NCBI GenBank assembly: GCA_034429475.1
Contig: DAOUGD010000194.1
Span: forward strand, 1-39,658
From: JAKQHY01 sp034429475
GTDB taxonomy: Bacteria; Chloroflexota; Anaerolineae; B4-G1; SLSP01
Direction: 5' to 3'
Length of the DNA: 39,658 bases
The position numbers and the translations under genes were made by a program. Shown piece after piece: positions 1 to 8,420 of the stretch; the first letter of the stretch is position 1; every line of letters starts with the position of its first letter. A model generated the notes under the pieces. The model was given only the letters and a program-made list of their open reading frames with translations. It was not told where the DNA came from and did no database searches.

Positions 1-35
1 AGGGATTGGGCTGTCCCAATCCCTAATCCCCAATC
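1..35. repeat. Heptamer array with hairpin, cut by the window edge
   Basis: Three 7-nt words (cccaatc, cctaatc, cccaatc) run from 15 to 35. Bases 1-10 (agggattggg) are the exact reverse complement of 15-24, so the array folds back on an upstream arm that the window truncates. It belongs to the junction-repeat family seen throughout the window. Bases 36-188 hold no gene I can see. Confidence 0.75.
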
Positions 36-188
36 TACAAATAGAACCGGCGCGCCATTGAATCATTGACCTGCGAATAGAGATGACTTATAATCATTCA
101 GGTTGAGGCAAAAGTTATGGCGGAAAGATGCGCACACGCTAAAACTACGTTTGAATTATGGTGATCCTCAGGATTTGGAGAAAGTAAT

Positions 189-1481
189 ATGTCGAGAAAA
201 ATGCCGGCAGAAAGTGACAGGTTCTATTTTTACAGTTCAGCGTTTGACCCTGTATATTTAATTGAGAAAAACGCCCTCAAAGACCTGACCGCATCCCCGG
301 GGTATTTCAAAAACGCCTTTGGAGTTTTAATCAAACCAGAATTCCTTCCAGATGTTCTAAAAGACAAAGCCGGATCGGTTGAAGATGTGCCGATCCCGGC
401 CAACTGGCATGCCGATATTGCAGAATTTGGTGCCGCGATCAGAGCTGTCGAGTTGTCCGGCGACTCTTTCACTATGATTGAATTAGGGTGTGGCTGGGGC
501 TGCTGGATGAATATTACGGGAGTCATTGCAAAAAAGCAAGGCAAACAAGTCCATCTATATGGAATTGAAGGCGACAAAGGGCATGTGCAACTTGCGAATG
601 ACACATTGACAGTAAATGGACTTACCCCAACAGAATATAAAGTGTACTATGGAATCGCCACGGCAAAACCGGGAGTTGCGTTGTTCCCAATACAGGATCG
701 CCCCGGATCCTCATGGGCTGAAACCCCCCTGTTCAATGTCCGTAGGGCTGATGCTGAACGGCTCATCAAATCTGGGAAATATACAAAACTGGCTCAAATC
801 CCTCTCAACGAAGTGGGCGAGAAACTAGGTAGAATTGATCTTCTGCACGTTGATATCCAGGGTGGTGAACTCGAACTCATCCCCCAGGCCATAGACTACA
901 TAACAAAAACCGTTGCCTATTTACTCATAGGGACACATTCAAGACAAATTGAAGGAGCACTACTTGATGTCTTGACTAAGGCAGGATGGATCTTAGAAAT
1001 TGAAAGGCCGGCTATTTTGAGCATTGGGGATCAGGTCAATGTGCCGGTTGATGGTGTGCAGGGTTGGAGAAATCCAAAACTACTACCAGACAAAGCCGTG
1101 TGTAAAGTCAACACGCAAGGCAGAATTGAGGTATTGGATCTTCCATCAGTTGTCAAAGTAAATAGTCATATCATGATTCCTGCGAGAATACATAATGATT
1201 CCACTACCTATTGGGGAGAGGGCCGGTATCCGGTAAGAATTTCGTATCATTGGCTGGATGAAGGTGGGACCATCTTAGTATTCGATGGCGAACGCACTCC
1301 CCTGGGCCATAATGGAAACGGAATAGCTCCTGGAGAAAGTTTAGCGATAGACGTCCATGTTAAAACGCCTCCGAAAGCTGGGAAATACAAGATACAGTTA
1401 ACCCTTGTTCAGGAAGGTATGATGTGGTTTGAAAAAACTGGATTTACACCTTCCACTTTTGACATAGAAGCAGAACCATAA
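189..1481 (+). CDS. FkbM-type SAM-dependent methyltransferase with C-terminal beta-rich domain
   Basis: This 430-aa protein is probably a SAM-dependent O-methyltransferase of the FkbM class, which often modifies sugars or glycans; its substrate is unknown. The SAM motif is ELGCGWGCW (about residues 98-106), followed by the acidic IEGD strand that would bind the ribose and the HVDIQGGELEL motif that marks FkbM enzymes. Residues from about 320 to 430 look like a separate beta-sandwich (HIMIPARIHND, then PVRISYHWLDEGG, PGESLAI and KYKIQLTL). This resembles the Ig-like modules attached to glycan-processing proteins. The start is preceded by GGAGAAAG at 178-185. Base composition is more AT-rich than in the neighbours, and no glycan gene lies next to it in the window, which fits an acquired single gene. 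The fold call is good; substrate and pathway are open. Confidence 0.8.
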   Translation: MSRKMPAESDRFYFYSSAFDPVYLIEKNALKDLTASPGYFKNAFGVLIKPEFLPDVLKDKAGSVEDVPIPANWHADIAEFGAAIRAVELSGDSFTMIELGCGWGCWMNITGVIAKKQGKQVHLYGIEGDKGHVQLANDTLTVNGLTPTEYKVYYGIATAKPGVALFPIQDRPGSSWAETPLFNVRRADAERLIKSGKYTKLAQIPLNEVGEKLGRIDLLHVDIQGGELELIPQAIDYITKTVAYLLIGTHSRQIEGALLDVLTKAGWILEIERPAILSIGDQVNVPVDGVQGWRNPKLLPDKAVCKVNTQGRIEVLDLPSVVKVNSHIMIPARIHNDSTTYWGEGRYPVRISYHWLDEGGTILVFDGERTPLGHNGNGIAPGESLAIDVHVKTPPKAGKYKIQLTLVQEGMMWFEKTGFTPSTFDIEAEP

Positions 1482-1519
1482 CTCTTTGCTTGTCTACACC
1501 CTCTCCGCCACAGTTCACC

Positions 1520-1555
1520 TACACGGCGGCGACTCCTTTGAGTCGCCGCCGTGTA
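1520..1555. terminator. Perfect 15-bp hairpin after the methyltransferase gene
   Basis: Bases 1520-1534 and 1541-1555 are exact reverse complements (tacacggcggcgact on the left) around a 6-nt loop. There is no clear T run, so it is either a weak terminator or an mRNA-end stabiliser. It lies 38 nt after the stop codon. Confidence 0.6.
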
Positions 1556-1597
1556 CATTAGACCGTGTCGTTCTCTACTGACTACACCACCGACAAA

Positions 1598-1653
1598 TTC
1601 TAATGCAGTTCTAAGGCTTCGTTAATGTTATTCTAATGCAATTTCGCTATAGT
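1598..1653 (+). promoter_or_regulatory. Putative hsp20 promoter with repeated TTCTAATGCA boxes
   Basis: A TATAGT -10-like box lies at 1648-1653, with no good -35 element in front. TTCTAATGCA occurs exactly twice (1598-1607 and 1631-1640, starts 33 nt apart), and a related TTCTAAGGCT lies between them at 1609-1618. A weak -35 plus repeated boxes suggests an activator or repressor site controlling the heat-shock genes. No known heat-shock operator (CIRCE, HAIR) is recognisable. Confidence 0.45.
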
Positions 1654-1736
1654 GTGGGTGTAACAAGCAAACAGCCCATCACCAACAAAACAGGGGCTGG
1701 ATGCAAAATCACTAACCTAAAGAAAGGAGAGATAGT

Positions 1737-2177
1737 ATGTACCGAGATCCATTCTTTAATATGTGGGCACAGGCTCCCGAAATGGAGCGACTGCGGCAAG
1801 AGATGAACCGAGTTTTCGCCAACTTCCCTTCCGTGGTGCGGCCGGCGCCGGCCTATCCGGCAATGAATGTCTGGACTAACGAGAACGGTGTCGTCGTTAC
1901 CGCCGAGCTGCCGGGATGCAATCCTGACAACATTGACCTGTCCATCGTCGGGGACACCCTGACCATCACCGGCGCCCGCGAACCGGAGGAAGTGGCGGAG
2001 AACGCCACCTATCATCGGCGCGAACGGGGCTGCGGCAAGTTCCAGCGGTCGTTGCAACTGCCGTTCGAGATCGAGCCGGGCAAGGTGGAGGCCACCTTCG
2101 ATAAGGGCGTGCTGCATATCTCGTTGCCACGCGCTGAGGCGACCAAGCCGAAGAAGATCGCCATCAAGATTGGGTAA
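1737..2177 (+). CDS. Hsp20/alpha-crystallin small heat-shock protein (first of three)
   Basis: This 146-aa cytoplasmic chaperone should bind unfolding proteins without ATP and hold them for refolding by other chaperones. The alpha-crystallin domain spans about residues 42-140 and contains VVTAELPGCNPDNIDL, DTLTITGAREP, the hallmark FDKGVLHISLP and a C-terminal I-A-I tail motif (KKIAIKIG) used for oligomer assembly. The N-terminal arm starts MYRDPFFNMW and includes ERLRQEMNRVF, typical of bacterial class A Hsp20. The start follows AAAGGAGAG at a normal distance. Two more hsp20 genes follow in the same direction, separated by repeat-filled spacers of 163 and 82 nt. The sequences are clearly diverged, so this is an old family expansion and not a recent duplication. 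Confidence 0.95.
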   Translation: MYRDPFFNMWAQAPEMERLRQEMNRVFANFPSVVRPAPAYPAMNVWTNENGVVVTAELPGCNPDNIDLSIVGDTLTITGAREPEEVAENATYHRRERGCGKFQRSLQLPFEIEPGKVEATFDKGVLHISLPRAEATKPKKIAIKIG

Positions 2178-2214
2178 TGACCAACTGACGCACGTTAAGA
2201 TTCGCTATTTCTGT

Positions 2215-2287
2215 CAGCAGATTAAGCAGATTTAGCAGATTATGAATCTAAACATTAAAAATCTGCTTGATCCGCTAAATCTGCTGA
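2215..2287. repeat. 9-nt-period tandem repeats forming a long hairpin
   Basis: Three 9-nt words (agcagatta, agcagattt, agcagatta) fill 2216-2242. Three complementary 9-nt words (atctgcttg, atccgctaa, atctgctga) fill 2261-2287. The arms pair with a few mismatches and would form an imperfect stem of about 27 bp. It occupies most of the spacer between the first two hsp20 genes. Confidence 0.85.
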
Positions 2288-2340
2288 TGAAAAAACGAAC
2301 TGACGTGTCCTAAGACTTAACGAACTAATGGAGGTGAACT

Positions 2341-2751
2341 ATGGCAGAGGAAAAGACTTTACAGGTTGAGGAAACGCAAAAGCAGGAAGTGGAACAAAGT
2401 GACGCGGAACGCACCCGTTCGGGCGTCGCCTTCGTCCCGCGCGTGGACATTTACGAAACCGACGCTGGCATCACCATCGTCTGCGATATGCCCGGCGTGG
2501 ACGAGAACTCGGTGGACATTGTGTTGGAGAAGAATGTGTTGACCCTGAACGGTTATGTCAAGCCGCAACAGCCGGAAGGCTACAGCCTGGCGTATGCCGA
2601 ATACCGGATAGGAGACTATCAGCGCCGCTTCACGCTCTCCAACGAGATCGATCAGGAAAAGATCGAAGCAACGGTGAAAGATGGCATCCTGCGCCTGCTC
2701 CTGCCGAAGGCCAGTCCCGCGTCGCGGAAGATTGCTGTCAAGGGGGCATAA
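2341..2751 (+). CDS. Hsp20/alpha-crystallin small heat-shock protein (second of three)
   Basis: A 136-aa small heat-shock protein. The N-terminal 30 residues are highly charged and glutamate-rich (MAEEKTLQVEETQKQEVEQ) and lack the hydrophobic arm of its two neighbours. This may alter oligomer size or partner choice. The alpha-crystallin domain follows from about residue 32 (VPRVDIYETDAGITIVCDMP), with KDGILRLLLPKA as the GVL-like motif and RKIAV as the tail I-x-V motif. The start has GGAGGTGAACT directly upstream. The stop codon abuts the next heptamer array. Confidence 0.93.
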   Translation: MAEEKTLQVEETQKQEVEQSDAERTRSGVAFVPRVDIYETDAGITIVCDMPGVDENSVDIVLEKNVLTLNGYVKPQQPEGYSLAYAEYRIGDYQRRFTLSNEIDQEKIEATVKDGILRLLLPKASPASRKIAVKGA

Positions 2752-2817
2752 GAGTTAGGAGTTAGGAGTTAGGAAATAGGAGAGCATTCCCCCTACTCCC
2801 TACTTCCTACTCCCTAG
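2752..2817. repeat. Heptamer hairpin between hsp20 genes 2 and 3
   Basis: Words of 7 nt (gagttag three times, then gaaatag) fill 2752-2782. The complementary set (ctactcc, ctacttc, ctactcc) fills 2793-2817. The array begins right after the TAA at 2749-2751 and ends a few bases before the AGGAGGTGA ribosome site of the next gene, so the spacer is almost entirely repeat. Confidence 0.9.
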
Positions 2818-2833
2818 TTTCAGGAGGTGAACG

Positions 2834-3334
2834 ATGAGCATTACGAATTTGATTCCCTGGAAACGTGAGAAGAAAGTGCCGGTGCAGCGCGAGAGCGCTC
2901 AACCGATAGATGTGTTTCAGCACGACATGAACCGGCTGTTCGACGAATTCTTTGGCCGCAGCTTTGGACTCGCGCCTGAGTGGTTCGGCGAGAGCGCGGG
3001 AAGCTTCAACCCCAGCGTGGACATCGTCGAAACGGACAAGGACATCCAGGTTTCCGCCGAACTGCCCGGCATGACCGAGAAAGACATCGAAGTCACCCTG
3101 TCTGGCGACGTGCTCACCATCAGCGGCGAGAAGAAAGAGGAACGCGAAGAGAAGGACAAGAACTACCATCGCATCGAACGGTCTTACGGGGCCTTCCACC
3201 GCAGTGTGACACTCCCCGCTGAGGTCAACGGCGACAAAGTGGCGGCCAGCTTCAACAAGGGCGTCCTGACCATCACGCTGCCGAAAGTGGAAACCGGCAA
3301 AACGGCCAAGAAAATCACGATCAAAGCGCAATAA
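2834..3334 (+). CDS. Hsp20/alpha-crystallin small heat-shock protein (third of three)
   Basis: A 166-aa class A bacterial small heat-shock protein and the most canonical of the three. It has an N-terminal arm with the QHDMNRLFDEFFGRSFGL segment, then an alpha-crystallin domain from about residue 57 (NPSVDIVETDKDIQVSAELP). A charged loop (GEKKEEREEKDKNYHRIE), the motif FNKGVLTITLPK and a KKITI tail follow. The ribosome site is AGGAGGTGA. A strong terminator follows at 3349-3379, closing the heat-shock cluster. All three genes may be transcribed together, because no terminator-like T run separates them. Confidence 0.95.
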   Translation: MSITNLIPWKREKKVPVQRESAQPIDVFQHDMNRLFDEFFGRSFGLAPEWFGESAGSFNPSVDIVETDKDIQVSAELPGMTEKDIEVTLSGDVLTISGEKKEEREEKDKNYHRIERSYGAFHRSVTLPAEVNGDKVAASFNKGVLTITLPKVETGKTAKKITIKAQ

Positions 3335-3348
3335 CCTCCAGTCACCTC

Positions 3349-3379
3349 ATAGGGCGGACGATCAGTCCGCCCTATTTTG
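3349..3379 (+). terminator. Rho-independent terminator of the hsp20 cluster
   Basis: An 11-bp perfect stem (atagggcggac at 3349-3359 with its complement at 3365-3375) and 5-nt loop are followed by a T-rich run (tttgtttt). It lies 14 nt after the third hsp20 stop codon. Confidence 0.85.
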
Positions 3380-3392
3380 TTTTAAAAGAGAG

Positions 3393-3427
3393 GTATTTTT
3401 GGACGTACTTCGCACGTCCAAAAATAC
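3393..3427. terminator. Second perfect inverted repeat, terminator-like
   Basis: Fourteen-base arms (gtatttttggacgt at 3393-3406, complement at 3414-3427) flank a 7-nt loop. The stem has a GC-rich top and an AT-rich base, so it could terminate transcription in either direction. It may be a second terminator or an insulator before the ABC operon. The rest of the spacer to 3530 shows no convincing promoter. Confidence 0.6.
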
Positions 3428-3529
3428 ACACCAATACATTGTTCTTAAACTTCTCTTAAGGTTGCGTTGAAACCTCTTTAAAGACACCCTGCCGGATATG
3501 TGTTAAAGTCACTCTGGCGAAAGTCCCAT

Positions 3530-3555
3530 TTCACGCTTCACGTTTCACGTTTCAT
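3530..3555. repeat. Single-arm heptamer array upstream of ABC operon
   Basis: Words ttcacgc, ttcacgt, ttcacgt and a partial ttcat have 7-nt spacing. No complementary arm is seen. The frame is open from an ATG at 3500, so reading through the array would add a spurious repeat-encoded extension to the ABC ATPase. This supports the later start at 3578. Confidence 0.8.
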
Positions 3556-3577
3556 AATCTTTTGGAAGGAGCTATTT

Positions 3578-4516
3578 ATGATTGATGTCAGCGAATTGTC
3601 TAAGTCCTACGGCGCCATCCAGGCGCTCCGCGACGTGACGTTCAGCATCGCCGACGGGGAGATCGTCGGTCTGCTCGGTCCTAATGGCGCCGGGAAGACC
3701 ACCATCATCAAGATTCTCACCGGCTACCTGCAACCTGACGGCGGCGCCGTCCACGTCAACGGCCTGGATGTCCTGGAAAAACCACGAGAAGTCCAGGCGC
3801 AGATCGGCTATCTGCCGGAAACCGCCCCGCTCTACCCCGAATTGACGGTACAGGCGTATCTCATGATGATGGCTGAACTGCGTCAGATTCCCGCGAGCGA
3901 ACAATTGGCGGCCCTGTCGTCCGCCGTGTATGCCACCGGCTTGCAAGCCCACCTCACCCGGCCTATCGGCCAGTTGAGCAAGGGCTTCCGGCAGCGGGTG
4001 GGACTGGCGCAGGCGATTCTGCACCAGCCCAAGCTGCTGATTTTTGATGAGCCGACGGTGGGCCTGGACCCGACGCAGATCGTCGAAATCCGCCATTTGA
4101 TCCGCCGCCTCGCGCGCCACAGCACGATCCTCTTCTCGACGCACATCCTGTCGGAAGTCGAGGCACTGTGCGACCGCGCCATCATCCTCATCAACGGGCA
4201 GGTGAAGGCGGACGCGCGCCTTTCCGAGCTGGCGGAGACGGCCAATGCCGTGCTGGTGCTGGAAAAGGCTCTGCCGGACGTGGTCGGCGCTTTGCGCGAG
4301 CTGGAGCAGGCCCGCGACGTCGAGACGTTCACCAGCGCCGACGGATTCCCCGCTTACCGCATCTTCGGGAAGTCGGAAAGCGGCGCCGGAATGGGGCCGG
4401 CCATCTACGACCTGGCGCGCGCCCACGATTGGCCCGTCCGCGAGCTGCGCCGCGACACCCGCACCCTGGAAACCGTCTTCAATGAACTGGCAACCGCCGG
4501 GGAGGTGGCCGCATGA
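3578..4516 (+). CDS. ABC transporter ATP-binding protein (GldA/CcmA type)
   Basis: A 312-aa ATPase that should drive the membrane protein encoded immediately downstream, probably an ABC-2 type exporter or membrane-remodelling complex. It shows Walker A GPNGAGKTT, the ABC signature LSKGFRQRVGLAQ, Walker B LLIFDEPTVGLDP and the switch His in FSTHILSEVE. The C-terminal 90 residues (from about 220) form the accessory domain usual in CcmA/GldA ATPases. The start at 3578 follows GGAAGGAG at a normal distance; an in-frame ATG at 3500 is rejected because the extra residues come from a tandem repeat. The stop overlaps the next start (ATGA at 4513), so translation is coupled. The exported substrate is not known. 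Confidence 0.93.
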   Translation: MIDVSELSKSYGAIQALRDVTFSIADGEIVGLLGPNGAGKTTIIKILTGYLQPDGGAVHVNGLDVLEKPREVQAQIGYLPETAPLYPELTVQAYLMMMAELRQIPASEQLAALSSAVYATGLQAHLTRPIGQLSKGFRQRVGLAQAILHQPKLLIFDEPTVGLDPTQIVEIRHLIRRLARHSTILFSTHILSEVEALCDRAIILINGQVKADARLSELAETANAVLVLEKALPDVVGALRELEQARDVETFTSADGFPAYRIFGKSESGAGMGPAIYDLARAHDWPVRELRRDTRTLETVFNELATAGEVAA

Positions 4517-7410
4517 ACCAGGCCTTGAGCATCACCCGCAAAGAGTTACGGAGCTATTTTGGCTCGCCCATCGCCTTCATGTTCATCGGCGTCTTCCTGT
4601 TCACCACGATCACTTCGTTCTTCTGGGTAGACACCTTCTTCGCGCGCGGCATTGCCGACGTGCGCCCGCTGTTCCACTGGGCGCCCCTCCTGATGATCCT
4701 GCTCACGTCCGCCCTGACGATGCGGCAATGGAGCGAGGAGCAACGCTCCGGCACGATGGAAATCCTCCTCACCCTGCCCGTCTCCACCGTTTACCTGGTG
4801 ATCGGGAAGTTCCTGGCCGTGCTTGCGCTCGTGGCCTTTGCCCTGGGACTGACGATCTTCCTGCCCATCACCGTCGAAATCCTCGGCAACCTGGACTGGG
4901 GACCCGTGATCGGAGGCTATCTGGCGACGCTGCTGCTGGCCGCCGCGTATGCCGCCATCGGCCTGTTCGTCTCATCGCTCACCGACAACCAGATTGTCGC
5001 CCTGATCTCCACTATCACCCTCTGCGCGCTCTTCCAACTGGTGGGATCCACGGCCATGACCGACTTCACCGGGAACACGATGGGGAATATTCTGCGCGCG
5101 ATTGGCGCCGGCAGCCGCTTCGACAGCATCCAGCGCGGCGTCATTGATCTGCGCGATCTGATGTATTACCTTTCGCTGGCCGGGATTTTCCTCACGCTCA
5201 ACGTGCTCGCGCTCAAAACGAAGCGCTGGAGCACGATCACGCCGGGTTGGTTCGTCAAGCAGAGCATCAGCATCACCTCGATCCTCGTCATCCTGAATCT
5301 GGTCGTCGTCAACGTGTGGGCGTATCCGCTGCGCGGTTTCCGGGTGGACATGACGCAGGATCACGAGTACACACTTTCCCGCACCACGCGCAACCTCCTC
5401 AGCGGCCTGCAAGAACCGCTCACCATCCGGGGCTACTTCAGCGAAAAGACGCACCCCAAACTCGCACCGTTGGCCCCCATCGTGCAAGATATGCTGATGG
5501 AATACGAAAACGCGGGAGGCGGCAAAGTCAAAGTGGAAATCATTGATCCCGCCAAGGACCCGGACAAGGAAGCCGAAGCCAATCAGGTCTACGGCATCCA
5601 GCCCACGCCCTTTCAGGTGACAGGGCGCTACGAAGCCTCCGTGATCAACTCGTACTTTGACCTGTTGATTCAGTATGGCGACCAAAGCACCACGCTCTCC
5701 TTCCAGGACCTCATCAGCGTTCAATCCAACAGCGACGGCTCGTTCGATGTGGAATTGAAAAACCTGGAATACGACCTGACCCGCACCATCAAAAAAGTGG
5801 TTTACGGCTTCCAAAGCCTGGATAGCGTGCTGGCTTCGTTCAGCGATCCGGTCAAACTGACCATCTTCTTGACCCCCAAGACGCTGCCGGCCGAACTCGC
5901 GGAGGCGTCCGCCACCATCGAGAAAGTCGTGCAGGATATCGCCAATCAATCTAACGGCAAATTCACCTATACCATCGTAGACCCCACCGCCGCCGACAGT
6001 CCGATGACGCCGCAGCAACTCTACGATACCTACCAGATTCAGCCCTACGCCGTGTCGCTGTTTTCCAGTGATGTGTACTACCTGCACATGGTGATGCAGA
6101 TCGGCACGAAGGGTCAGGTCATCTATCCTTCCGGCACGGTGAGCGAGAGCGACGTGCGCACCGCCATCGAGTCGGCTCTCAAACGATCTTCGACGGGCTT
6201 CTTGCAAGTGGTGGGCATCTGGACGCCGCCGGCGACGCCCACGCAGGACATCTACGGCCAGACGCAGCAGCCGCTGGCTTCCTGGGACAAGGTCCGCGCC
6301 GCGCTGAGCGAGGAATATGAAGTGCGCGACATTGACCTGAGCACCGGCGCGGTCCCGGCCGACGTTAACATTCTGATCGTCATTGGGCCGGAAAACCTGG
6401 ACGACAAGATGCGCTATGCGGTGGACCAATACCTGATGCGCGGCGGTTCGGTGCTGGTGGCGGCCGGCAATTACGCCCTCACGCTCGACCAGTATACCGG
6501 CGGGCTGGCCGCCCGGCCGCTGGCCGAATCGTTGCAGACGATGCTGGCGCATTATGGCGTCACGGTCGAACAGTCCTTGATTCTCGATCCGCAGAATGAG
6601 CCGTTCCCCATGCCGGTTACACGGCAGGTGGGCAATTTCCAGGTGCAAGAAATCCAACCCCTCAATTACCCCTTCTTCCTGGATGTCCGCACTGATGGTA
6701 TGGCGGAGGACAGCGCTATCGTCGCCAACCTCCCGGCGGTAACGGTGAACTGGGCGTCGCCCGTTGTAGTGGACGCCGCCAAGAACGCCAATCGCCAGGT
6801 CACCGCGCTCTTGAAATCTTCCGACAAGGCGTGGACTGTGACCGACGGCAACATCCTGCCGGACACGACCCAATACCCTGAGTACGGCTTCCCGGTGGGG
6901 GCGGCGCAACAGCCGTACACCGTCGCCGTCGCCATTCAGGGCGTGTTCGAGAGCTACTTCAAAGGCAAAGCTTCGCCGTTTGAAGCTGCCGAAGGCCCAA
7001 CCGCCGCCGATGCAACGCCCACCCCGGAAGCTGCGCCGACTACCATCGGCGACACCATCGAAAGTTCGCCGGAGACGGCGCGCCTGATCGTCGTCGGCAG
7101 CGTAGAATTTCTGGACGATCTTGTGTTCGAGATTTCGACTACGCTCAGCGGCGAGCGGTATCTCAACACGCTCAAGTTGGTCCAAAACGCTGTGGCCTGG
7201 GCCACTGAAGACACCGAGCTGCTCAACATCCGTACTCGTGGCGCCAGCGCGCGCGTGCTCAACGATGTGGAAGGACAGGAATCGTTCTGGGTCTATCTGA
7301 ACTACGGCCTGGCCCTGATTTCCCTGGTGGTGATCGGCGTCGTCTCCCACACCTACCGCCGCAACGAAGAGCCGCTGGAACTCATCCCAACCGAGTCTGT
7401 GAAGGAGTGA
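4513..7410 (+). CDS. Fused ABC-2 permease and GldG-like protein
   Basis: A 965-aa protein joining two units that are separate proteins (GldF and GldG) in Bacteroidetes gliding systems. Roughly residues 1-240 form an ABC-2 permease with about six membrane helices, including IGKFLAVLALVAFALG and YLATLLLAAAYAAIGL. A further helix near 250-272 leads into a large extracytoplasmic region that begins with the GldG-type segment VDMTQDHEYTLSRTTRNLL and carries YFSEKTHP and VEIIDPAKDPDKEAE. A last helix at about 924-947 (LNYGLALISLVVIGVV) and a short charged tail end the protein. GGAGGTGG precedes the start. It pairs with the upstream ATPase and the downstream DUF4340 protein. Gliding is only one known role, and in this phylum the function is unproven; the assignment of parts is solid. 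Confidence 0.88.
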   Translation: MNQALSITRKELRSYFGSPIAFMFIGVFLFTTITSFFWVDTFFARGIADVRPLFHWAPLLMILLTSALTMRQWSEEQRSGTMEILLTLPVSTVYLVIGKFLAVLALVAFALGLTIFLPITVEILGNLDWGPVIGGYLATLLLAAAYAAIGLFVSSLTDNQIVALISTITLCALFQLVGSTAMTDFTGNTMGNILRAIGAGSRFDSIQRGVIDLRDLMYYLSLAGIFLTLNVLALKTKRWSTITPGWFVKQSISITSILVILNLVVVNVWAYPLRGFRVDMTQDHEYTLSRTTRNLLSGLQEPLTIRGYFSEKTHPKLAPLAPIVQDMLMEYENAGGGKVKVEIIDPAKDPDKEAEANQVYGIQPTPFQVTGRYEASVINSYFDLLIQYGDQSTTLSFQDLISVQSNSDGSFDVELKNLEYDLTRTIKKVVYGFQSLDSVLASFSDPVKLTIFLTPKTLPAELAEASATIEKVVQDIANQSNGKFTYTIVDPTAADSPMTPQQLYDTYQIQPYAVSLFSSDVYYLHMVMQIGTKGQVIYPSGTVSESDVRTAIESALKRSSTGFLQVVGIWTPPATPTQDIYGQTQQPLASWDKVRAALSEEYEVRDIDLSTGAVPADVNILIVIGPENLDDKMRYAVDQYLMRGGSVLVAAGNYALTLDQYTGGLAARPLAESLQTMLAHYGVTVEQSLILDPQNEPFPMPVTRQVGNFQVQEIQPLNYPFFLDVRTDGMAEDSAIVANLPAVTVNWASPVVVDAAKNANRQVTALLKSSDKAWTVTDGNILPDTTQYPEYGFPVGAAQQPYTVAVAIQGVFESYFKGKASPFEAAEGPTAADATPTPEAAPTTIGDTIESSPETARLIVVGSVEFLDDLVFEISTTLSGERYLNTLKLVQNAVAWATEDTELLNIRTRGASARVLNDVEGQESFWVYLNYGLALISLVVIGVVSHTYRRNEEPLELIPTESVKE

Positions 7411-7414
7411 GGCT

Positions 7415-8374
7415 ATGAAACGCCATCAACAAGTTTTAGCAGCCATCCTGATTGTCCAAATTATCCTGAGCGCGGTGATACTATGGCCGCGCACGACCAA
7501 GGGCGGCGCCGGTCAGACCGTCTTCCCGGACCTCAAACCCGAGGATGTCGTCACCTTGACGATCACCGATGACCAGCAGCAAAGCATCCAATTGCAGAAA
7601 GAGGGCGAGACGTGGGGACTGGCCGACGCCGACGCCTATCCGGTGAAGGCGGAAACTGTCACTTCCCTGCTGGAAAAGTTGACCAAGCTGACCGACACGA
7701 GCCTGGTGGCCCAAACCGCCGCGAGTCACAAGCAGTTGCAAGTCGCCGATGACGCCTTTGTGCGGCGCGTGGATATCACGACGAGCGGCGGCAAAAGCTA
7801 CACGCTGTATCTAGGCTCTGCGCCCCGGTATACGGCCACCCACTTCCGCGTCGGCGGCAAAGCAGAGACCTATCTGACGACGGAACTCTCTACCTGGGAA
7901 CTGAACGCCACCGCCAATTCTTGGATTGACACGAGCTACTATCAGCTTGACCAGACGACGTTGACCGAAGTGGTCCTGCAAAACGCCAACGGGACGTTCA
8001 CCCTGACTAAATCCGGCGAGAACTGGCAGTTGGCCGACCTCGCTGCTACCGAAGTCTCGTCCGCCGGCAAGACCAACGCCATCGTCAGCAAAGTAACCCG
8101 TATGACCATCCAGAAGCCGCTTGGTAAGACGGCCAAGTCAGAATACGGTTTGGATGCGCCGCTGGCAACCGTCACGATCAAGACCGCCGGCGCGACCTAT
8201 ATGCTGCTCATCGGCGCGAAAGACGCCACCGACAACAGCTACGTCATCAAATACTCCGACTCGGAGTATTACGTGGCAGCATCGGAATACAGCGTCAGCT
8301 CACTGACCGAAAACGTCCGCGCGGACTTCCTGGAGACACCCGTCGAAGCCATGGCCACCCCGACCACACCATAG
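7415..8374 (+). CDS. DUF4340 domain-containing membrane-anchored protein
   Basis: A 319-aa protein with one N-terminal membrane helix (QVLAAILIVQIILSAVILW, about residues 5-24) and an outside-facing repeat-like beta domain typical of DUF4340. Two similar units can be seen: LTITDDQQQSIQLQKEGETW near residue 50 and VLQNANGTFTLTKSGENW near 190. Both end in a tryptophan followed by a loop rich in A, D and L. It starts 4 nt after the permease stop and is the usual third member of GldG-like ABC clusters, probably a periplasm-facing partner. The C-terminus is a short TP-rich tail. A strong bidirectional terminator follows. Confidence 0.85.
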   Translation: MKRHQQVLAAILIVQIILSAVILWPRTTKGGAGQTVFPDLKPEDVVTLTITDDQQQSIQLQKEGETWGLADADAYPVKAETVTSLLEKLTKLTDTSLVAQTAASHKQLQVADDAFVRRVDITTSGGKSYTLYLGSAPRYTATHFRVGGKAETYLTTELSTWELNATANSWIDTSYYQLDQTTLTEVVLQNANGTFTLTKSGENWQLADLAATEVSSAGKTNAIVSKVTRMTIQKPLGKTAKSEYGLDAPLATVTIKTAGATYMLLIGAKDATDNSYVIKYSDSEYYVAASEYSVSSLTENVRADFLETPVEAMATPTTP

Positions 8375-8420
8375 CCTATTAACTACTCTGTTCGGTCTCC
8401 GGCCATGTTGGTATAGCTCA

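Noticed and set aside
4972..7350. Long open frame of 792 codons on the minus strand, antisense to the GldG-like gene
   Set aside because: It is a by-product of GC-rich codon use in the sense gene: low-complexity R, G, H and V composition, no ribosome site and no recognisable domain.
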